Below are positions 59,453 to 64,000 of a stretch of DNA of 64,000 nucleotides, one piece after another (the first letter of the stretch is position 1; each line of letters begins with the position of its first letter). Made by a program: the position numbers and the translations under genes. The DNA lies in assembly GCF_900115505.1 (NCBI RefSeq), contig NZ_FOWQ01000008.1, positions 186,001 to 250,000 on the forward strand, given 5' to 3'. The notes beneath the pieces were generated by a model. It ran no database searches and had not been told where the DNA came from. It saw only the letters and a program-made list of their open reading frames with translations. Origin of the DNA: Geodermatophilus dictyosporus. Lineage in GTDB: Bacteria > Actinomycetota > Actinomycetes > Mycobacteriales > Geodermatophilaceae.

Positions 59453-61708
59453 GTGACCGACCACCCCGACCTCCAGGGCCTCCCTCTCGAGCGGAAGGCG
59501 GCCCTGCTCTCCGGTCAGGACTTCTGGTCGACCCCGCCGGTCGAGGAGGTCGGGCTGCCCTCGGTCGTGCTCACCGACGGCCCGCACGGCGTCCGCCGCC
59601 AGGAGGGCGACCTCGGCACGCTCGGCATCACCCGCAACCTCCCGGCGACCTGCTTCCCGCCCGCGGTGGCGGTGGGCAACAGCTGGGACCCGTCGGTCGC
59701 CGAGCGCACCGGGGCGGCGATCGGCCGGGAGGCGCGGGCGCTCGGCGTGCACGTCGTCCTCGGGCCGGGCGTGAACATCAAGCGCTCCCCGCTCGGCGGG
59801 CGGAACTTCGAGTACTACTCGGAGGACCCGCTGCTGTCGGGCGTCCTCGGCGCGGCGCACGTCCGCGGGCAGCAGGCGCAGGGCGCCGGCGCCTCGGTCA
59901 AGCACTTCGCGGCCAACAACCAGGAGACCGAGCGCATGCGGATCAGCGCGGAGGTCGACGAGCGGACGCTGCGCGAGATCTACCTGCCCGCCTTCGAGCG
60001 GGTGGTCACCGAGGCGGCGCCGGCCACGGTGATGTGCGCCTACAACAAGGTCAACGGCGTCTACGCGAGCCAGAACCGGTGGCTGCTCACCGAGGTGCTG
60101 CGCGAGCAGTGGGGCTTCGCCGGCGTCGTCGTCTCCGACTGGGGCGCCGTCGACGACCGCGCCGCCGCCCTGGCCGCGGGGCTGGACCTGCAGATGCCCG
60201 GCGACTCCGGCGCCGGCAACCGGCGGGTGGTCGAGGCGGTGCGGGCCGGGGAGCTCGACCCGGCGCTCGTCGACACCAGCGCCGCCCGGGTGGCCGCCCT
60301 GGCCCGCTACGCCGGCGAGCCGGCCGACGGGTTCGACGCCGACGCCCACCACGCGCTCGCCCGGGAGCTGGCCGCGCAGTGCGCGGTGCTGCTGCGCAAC
60401 GAGCGGGGGACGCTGCCGCTGGCCCCGGGCACCCGGGTCGCCGTCGTCGGCGAGTTCGCCCGCACCCCGCGCTTCCAGGGCGGCGGCAGCTCGAACGTCA
60501 ACGCCACCCGGGTGGAGGCCGCCCTCGACGCGGTGCGGGCGCTGGCCGGGGGCGACGTCCCCTTCGCCGCCGGCTTCCCCGTCGACGGCCCCGGCCCGGA
60601 GGATCGCGATGCCGCCGCGCTGCGGGACGAGGCCGTGGCGCTGGCCCGCGCCGCCGAGGTGGCGGTGGTGTTCGTCGGCCTGGGGGACGCCGAGGAGTCC
60701 GAGGGCTTCGACCGGACGACGATCGACCTGCCCGCCCCCCAGGTGGAGGTGGTCCGCGCGGTCGCCGCCGCGGCCCCGCGGACGGTCGTCGTCCTCTCCC
60801 ACGGCGGGGTCGTGTCCCTGGAGGGCTGGCACGACGACGTCGACGCGGTGCTGGACGGCGCGCTGCTCGGCCAGGCGGGCGGCGGTGCGCTGGCCGACCT
60901 GCTCTACGGCGTCGCCAACCCCTCGGGTCGTCTCGCCGAGACGGTGCCGGTGCGGCCGGCGGACTCCCCGAGCTCGCTGTCCTTCCCCGGCGAGCAGGGC
61001 CGGGTGGTCTACGGCGAGGGCGTGCTCGTCGGGTACCGCGGGCTGCTCACCCAGGGGCGGCCGGCGCGGTACCCGTTCGGGCACGGGCTGTCGTACACCA
61101 CCTTCGCGACATCGGACCTGCGCGTCGAGGTCACCGGCGACGACACGGCGTCCGTGTCGGTGACCGTGGCGAACACCGGCGACCGGGCCGGGGCGCACGT
61201 CGTCCAGGTGTACGTGTCGACGGCGGCCGGGCCGGTGCGCCGCCCGCTGCGGGAGCTGCGCGCGTTCACCAAGGTGGCGCTCGGGCCGGGGGAGAGCCGG
61301 CAGGTGACGCTAGACCTCGGCCGGCGGGCGTTCGCCTACTGGGACGTCGTCGAGTCCGGCTGGGTGGTCGCGCCCGGCGAGTACGCGGTGCAGGTCTGCG
61401 CCGACGCGGAGACGGTGCTCCTCGAGCAGACCGTGGCCCTGGCCGGCGACGACCTGGTGCCGGTGCTGACCATGGACTCCTCGGTCGCCGAGTGGTTCAC
61501 CCACCCGGCCGCCGGGCCGGCGCTGGCCGAGGCGCTGACCGCGAGCCTGCCCGCGGACGCCGCCTCGCCCGGGGACCAGGCGATGGTGCTGCAGATGATC
61601 GGCTCGATGCCGATGCGCCGGTTCGCCACCGACTTCGGGGCCGCGCTGCCGGCCGACCTGCTCGACCGCCTGGTGGCCGAGACCGCCGCCGCCCGCACCG
61701 CCCACTGA
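59453..61708 (+). CDS. Glycoside hydrolase family 3 (beta-glucosidase-like)
   Basis: This 751-residue GH3 enzyme has an N-terminal barrel with SVVLTDGPHGVRRQ, LGPGVNIKRSPLGGRNFEYY, SVKHFAANNQETERMR (substrate site) and nucleophile D229 in VVVSDWGAVDDR. The alpha/beta sandwich has VVFVGLGDAEESEGFDR and a fibronectin-III-like end YPFGHGLSYTTF through VSVTVANTGDRAG. A ~100-residue helical C-terminal extension follows. No signal peptide, so intracellular. It releases glucose or another sugar from beta-glycosides. GTG 59453 has AGGAG 7 bases upstream. Confidence 0.9.
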   Translation: MTDHPDLQGLPLERKAALLSGQDFWSTPPVEEVGLPSVVLTDGPHGVRRQEGDLGTLGITRNLPATCFPPAVAVGNSWDPSVAERTGAAIGREARALGVHVVLGPGVNIKRSPLGGRNFEYYSEDPLLSGVLGAAHVRGQQAQGAGASVKHFAANNQETERMRISAEVDERTLREIYLPAFERVVTEAAPATVMCAYNKVNGVYASQNRWLLTEVLREQWGFAGVVVSDWGAVDDRAAALAAGLDLQMPGDSGAGNRRVVEAVRAGELDPALVDTSAARVAALARYAGEPADGFDADAHHALARELAAQCAVLLRNERGTLPLAPGTRVAVVGEFARTPRFQGGGSSNVNATRVEAALDAVRALAGGDVPFAAGFPVDGPGPEDRDAAALRDEAVALARAAEVAVVFVGLGDAEESEGFDRTTIDLPAPQVEVVRAVAAAAPRTVVVLSHGGVVSLEGWHDDVDAVLDGALLGQAGGGALADLLYGVANPSGRLAETVPVRPADSPSSLSFPGEQGRVVYGEGVLVGYRGLLTQGRPARYPFGHGLSYTTFATSDLRVEVTGDDTASVSVTVANTGDRAGAHVVQVYVSTAAGPVRRPLRELRAFTKVALGPGESRQVTLDLGRRAFAYWDVVESGWVVAPGEYAVQVCADAETVLLEQTVALAGDDLVPVLTMDSSVAEWFTHPAAGPALAEALTASLPADAASPGDQAMVLQMIGSMPMRRFATDFGAALPADLLDRLVAETAAARTAH

Positions 61709-61741
61709 CCGTGCACTCCCGAGGACGTGCACGCTCGGGCC

Positions 61742-62089
61742 TCAGAGCTGCAGGTGCAGGCGCAACGCGTCGTCGAGCGCGGCCATCGTGCCGGCGGGGA
61801 CACGACCGAGCACGGGGCCGACCCGCTCGACCGCGACGGCACGGACCTGCTCGGCCTGGGCCTTGCTGTCGACCCGCAGCCCGGTCTCGGCCGCCGGCAG
61901 CAGGGTCTGGAAGGGGAACGTCCGCGCGGTGTTGCTGGTGACCGGCACCACGGTCACCACCCCTCGCCCGAGACGGGCGGCCGTGGCGTTGGCCCGGTCG
62001 TTGCTCACCACGACGGCGGGACGGCGCTTGCCCGCCTCATTGCCGCGGATGGGTTCCAGATCGACCAGGCGGATCTCACCGCGGAGCAT
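61742..62089 (-). CDS. MazF/PemK-type mRNA interferase toxin
   Basis: This 115-residue endoribonuclease toxin has the MazF N-terminus [29 protein letters not shown] (key residues E and the RP-V-V motif at 5-33), then [20 protein letters not shown] and the catalytic-side [16 protein letters not shown]. The ATG at 62089 lies 14 bases inside the end of the antitoxin gene, the usual order and overlap. It cleaves mRNA at short sites when the antitoxin is degraded. Confidence 0.9.
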   Translation of the reverse strand: MLRGEIRLVDLEPIRGNEAGKRRPAVVVSNDRANATAARLGRGVVTVVPVTSNTARTFPFQTLLPAAETGLRVDSKAQAEQVRAVAVERVGPVLGRVPAGTMAALDDALRLHLQL

Positions 62090-62306
62090 CGTCGAGGCCG
62101 TCAGCCGTCGTCCCCTCCCACTCGGCCTCCTGGCCCGAGGAGCGCCACTCGTCCCAGGCCGTGGCGTAGTCGTCCTCCAGGTCCGGGTGACGGAGCAACC
62201 GGACAGCTCGCTGCACCACCGCCGATCGTGACGGCAGCCCCGCCTCCCGGGCGTAGGCATCGAGGAGCGCGACGTCCTCCTCGGACAGGCTGATGCTCAG
62301 CTTCAC
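62076..62306 (-). CDS. Ribbon-helix-helix antitoxin (MazE-like)
   Basis: This 76-residue antitoxin has an RHH DNA-binding N-terminus: [20 protein letters not shown], then [18 protein letters not shown]. An acidic tail ([20 protein letters not shown]) wraps the toxin. It starts at GTG 62306 and its end overlaps the MazF start by 14 bases. It should repress its own promoter in the upstream stretch 62307-62340, which is AT-richer than its surroundings. Confidence 0.88.
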   Translation of the reverse strand: MKLSISLSEEDVALLDAYAREAGLPSRSAVVQRAVRLLRHPDLEDDYATAWDEWRSSGQEAEWEGTTADGLDDAPR

Positions 62307-62379
62307 ACCCGGATGCTACCGCGGTGGGAAAGATTGCTCTGAGGGCCCGACGCGCACGGACGCACACGTCCTGCACGGC

Positions 62380-62470
62380 GGGTCGGGCGTCCGGGCTCAC
62401 CGTGGTGCGTCCGGGCTCACCGCCCACGCCGAGCGCGGACGCCGCACGATCAGCCCACCTGATCGTGCGG
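62380..62470 (-). repeat. Family B-like hairpin element, copy 3 (diverged)
   Basis: A direct repeat GCGTCCGGGCTCACC (about 62387-62401 and 62406-62420) is followed by a perfect 11-bp stem CGCACGATCAG (62443-62453) with CTGATCGTGCG (62459-62469) around CCCAC. The right part, GGACGCCGCACGATCAG and CCACCTG, matches the end of family B copy 1 (GGACGCGCCACGATCAG, CCACCTGG). It sits 2 bases beyond the stop of the gene at 62472 and is probably its terminator. Confidence 0.65.
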
Positions 62471-62471
62471 G

Positions 62472-63041
62472 TCAGTCGCGGTCGCGCTGTCTCTCGATCG
62501 CCTCGAGCACCGTCTTGCGGCCCTTGCCGAGGTCGCGCTCGGCCCGCTCGGCGCGGTCGAGCTGCGAGTCCCCGTGCAGCCGGCCCACCCGCTCGCGGGC
62601 CTCGTTCGCCGTGACGTCGACCAGCTCGGCGGCCTTGCGGGCCTCCTTCGCCGCGTCGGTGTTGGCCACGTGCTGCTGCGCGGAGCCCTTCTTCCTCGTG
62701 TCGGTGGCCTCCTTCTCCTCCTCGGAGAGCAGCTGCCAGGCGGCGTCGGGCAGGTAGCGCTTCGTGCCGTCGGCGCCGCGGGCGCGGTCGCTGCCCTCGG
62801 CGGTGTGCCAGTCCTGCGCGCCCCACTCCTGCAGGTGCTGCTGGCTCTCCGTGCGCTCGCCCTCGTGCCGGTAGCCGCCGCCGGCCGCCTCGTACTCGTG
62901 GGTGAGCAGCTGGCTCTTGCGCGCCGACCACTGGCCGGGCCTCCCGCCCCGGTCCCCGGCCTTGATCTCCTCCTTGAGCCGCTCGCGCAGCTCCGGGTCC
63001 GTGTAGTCCCTGGCGTAGTCCTCCGCCGACTTCCCGCTCAT
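62472..63041 (-). CDS. Conserved hydrophilic protein (DUF5872-like)
   Basis: This 189-residue, highly charged protein lacks membrane or signal segments. The N-terminal part, DPELRERLKEEIKAGDRGG, WSARKSQLLTHEYEAAGGGY, HLQEWGAQDWHTAEG and KRYLPDAAWQLLSEEEKEAT, recalls the DUF5872-type proteins of unknown function; I give that name from memory. The second half is a helical Ala/Glu/Arg-rich tail (ELVDVTANEARERVGRLHGD). The ATG at 63041 has no strong ribosome site. Function unknown. Confidence 0.65.
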   Translation of the reverse strand: MSGKSAEDYARDYTDPELRERLKEEIKAGDRGGRPGQWSARKSQLLTHEYEAAGGGYRHEGERTESQQHLQEWGAQDWHTAEGSDRARGADGTKRYLPDAAWQLLSEEEKEATDTRKKGSAQQHVANTDAAKEARKAAELVDVTANEARERVGRLHGDSQLDRAERAERDLGKGRKTVLEAIERQRDRD

Positions 63042-63059
63042 GGGCCCGCGGTACCCGAT

Positions 63060-63104
63060 CCGGCCGTGTCTCATCCGGCCGTGTCTCGTCCAGCCGTGGC
63101 TCAC
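63060..63104 (+). repeat. Three tandem 15-base repeats upstream of the hydrophilic-protein gene
   Basis: CCGGCCGTGTCTCAT (63060-63074), CCGGCCGTGTCTCGT (63075-63089) and CCAGCCGTGGCTCAC (63090-63104) follow one another without spacer. The third overlaps the stop codon of the IclR gene. They fill the short gap between that stop and the next gene's start, and may affect its promoter, or may be simple slippage products. Confidence 0.7.
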
Positions 63105-63919
63105 CCAGCAGAGCGCGACCGGTCCACCTGCACGTGCGGCCGCGACTGCCACCGCGCCCAGTCGGCGCTCACCTCGCCCGCGGCGCACAGCAGCCGGGGG
63201 AGGTGCTCGGCCAGCAGCCGCTCGGTGGAGGTCTCGGCGGCGTGCACCGTCACGTTCATCGCCGCGCGCACCGCACCCTCCCCGTCGCGCACCGGGACGG
63301 CGACCGAGCGGATGCCGGGCGCGAGCTCCTCGTCGGCCAGCGCCCACCCACGGGCGCGCACCTCGGTGAGCTCCTCGCGCAGCTGCTCCGGCGTGCGGCC
63401 GACCGCCGGCGGCAGCCCCGAGCGGCTGGGCTCGGCGAGCGTGGCCGCCAGCTGCTCCGGCGGCAGCGCGGCGAGCAGCACCTTGCCCTGGGAGGTCTGG
63501 ACGGCGGGGAACCGGGTGCCGATCTCCACCCGCAGGGCGATCAGCTTGGGCACCGACGCCCGCGCGACGTAGACGATGTCGGACCCGTCGAGCTGCGCCA
63601 TGGACGACGACTCGCCGGTCTGCGCGACCAGCGCCTCCAGGTGCGGCCGGGCGACGTCCCAGAGTCCGAGCGACCCGACGTAGGCCATGCCCAGGGACAG
63701 CACGCGCGGGGTCAGCGAGAAGAGGCCGCCGGCCGAGCGGACGTGGCCCAGCTCCTCCAGCGTGAGCAGCAGCCGCCGCGCCGTCGGACGGGCCAGTCCC
63801 GCCGCCGCGGCGACCTCGCTCAGCGACATCGCCGGCCGGTCGGCCCCGAAGCAGGTCAGCACGTCGAGCCCGCGGGCCAGCGCCTCGACGAAGTCCGGTC
63901 CCTCACCCCGTCCGGCCAC
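63101..63919 (-). CDS. IclR family transcriptional regulator (PcaR/PobR-like)
   Basis: This 272-residue regulator has a winged-helix start FVEALARGLDVLTCFGADRP, HTH MSLSEVAAAAGLARPTARRL, and the IclR effector domain LEALVAQTGESSSMAQLDGS, TRFPAVQTSQGKVLLAALPP and RGWALADEELAPGIRSVAVP. This pattern fits the PcaR/PcaU/PobR group that governs aromatic-acid (beta-ketoadipate) genes. GTG 63919 has GGGGGAGG upstream. Its target genes are presumably beyond position 64000. Confidence 0.87.
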   Translation of the reverse strand: MAGRGEGPDFVEALARGLDVLTCFGADRPAMSLSEVAAAAGLARPTARRLLLTLEELGHVRSAGGLFSLTPRVLSLGMAYVGSLGLWDVARPHLEALVAQTGESSSMAQLDGSDIVYVARASVPKLIALRVEIGTRFPAVQTSQGKVLLAALPPEQLAATLAEPSRSGLPPAVGRTPEQLREELTEVRARGWALADEELAPGIRSVAVPVRDGEGAVRAAMNVTVHAAETSTERLLAEHLPRLLCAAGEVSADWARWQSRPHVQVDRSRSAG

Positions 63920-63970
63920 GACGCCTCCCCCTCGTCCCGTGCCCGCTCCTCCCGTACCCCGGCAGGGCGC

Positions 63971-64000
63971 TCAGTGCTCCCCGGCCAGGTGTCGCCCGAA
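63971..64000 (-). CDS. Possible C-terminus of a further gene, cut by the window edge
   Basis: On the minus strand the last nine codons read F-G-R-H-L-A-G-E-H and then TGA at 63971-63973. The composition suits a real protein end, and it lies 51 bases ahead of the IclR gene on the same strand. Ten codons are too few to identify it. Confidence 0.3.
   Translation of the reverse strand, partial: FGRHLAGEH

Overview
The window reads as chromosomal DNA from a very GC-rich, aerobic actinobacterium. Codon third positions are almost all G or C, GTG starts are common, and genes are densely packed with GTGA/ATGA stop-start overlaps. An F420-type LLM oxidoreductase, a DUF5313 protein, an SCO6745-type protein and a fused rhamnulose-phosphate aldolase all point to Actinobacteria. 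The Geodermatophilaceae (Blastococcus/Geodermatophilus/Modestobacter) are my best guess, as inference only. I saw no rRNA, tRNA, CRISPR array, phage or intact insertion sequence.

Positions 1-6.6 kb: a hydroxy-acid oxidase pair (partial FAD subunit, Fe-S subunit with an odd Cys/Gly tail) faces a FadR-type regulator coupled to a free-standing Cache sensor, then an APC permease and an LLM oxidoreductase. Positions 6.6-28.6 kb: a nitrogen-catabolism superlocus. It holds a PucR regulator, a GABA aminotransferase translationally coupled to a compact NAD-glutamate dehydrogenase, an Lrp regulator, a ureohydrolase facing an XRE-cupin regulator, and an APC permease-amidase-flavin monooxygenase operon. 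A second ureohydrolase is coupled to a topaquinone copper amine oxidase, with further APC permeases. Together these can be read as an oxygenase route from arginine (or lysine) through an omega-amino acid to glutamate, plus an agmatine/amine branch. A glycosyltransferase and a PIN toxin with a remnant antitoxin interrupt it.

Positions 28.6-38 kb: a LacI regulator, a CitE-like lyase, a methyltransferase, an esterase, an amylosucrase-type GH13, a PP2C phosphatase and a DUF5313 protein. Next come two broken genes back to back (a frameshifted sugar-isomerase-like gene and a truncated MHS transporter) and a thioredoxin-fold protein lacking both active-site cysteines. Positions 38-52.3 kb: a complete L-rhamnose system. 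Transporter rhaTPQS, mutarotase rhaM, isomerase rhaI, fused aldolase/dehydrogenase rhaD and kinase rhaB run rightward. A LacI regulator followed by lutABC runs leftward, so rhamnose-derived lactate can be taken on to pyruvate. Two LacI-type operators and a good sigma-70-like promoter lie between them.

Positions 52.3-64 kb: an SCO6745-type protein, an NmrA-like oxidoreductase and a 475-residue protein with nine exact 12-residue repeats. These are followed by a sugar-acid module (DapA-like aldolase, IlvD/Edd dehydratase, zinc dehydrogenase), a GH3 glycosidase, a MazEF-like pair, a hydrophilic protein and an IclR regulator. Two dispersed hairpin families recur at gene ends across the window. Family A has four copies and family B three, with compensatory changes in their stems.
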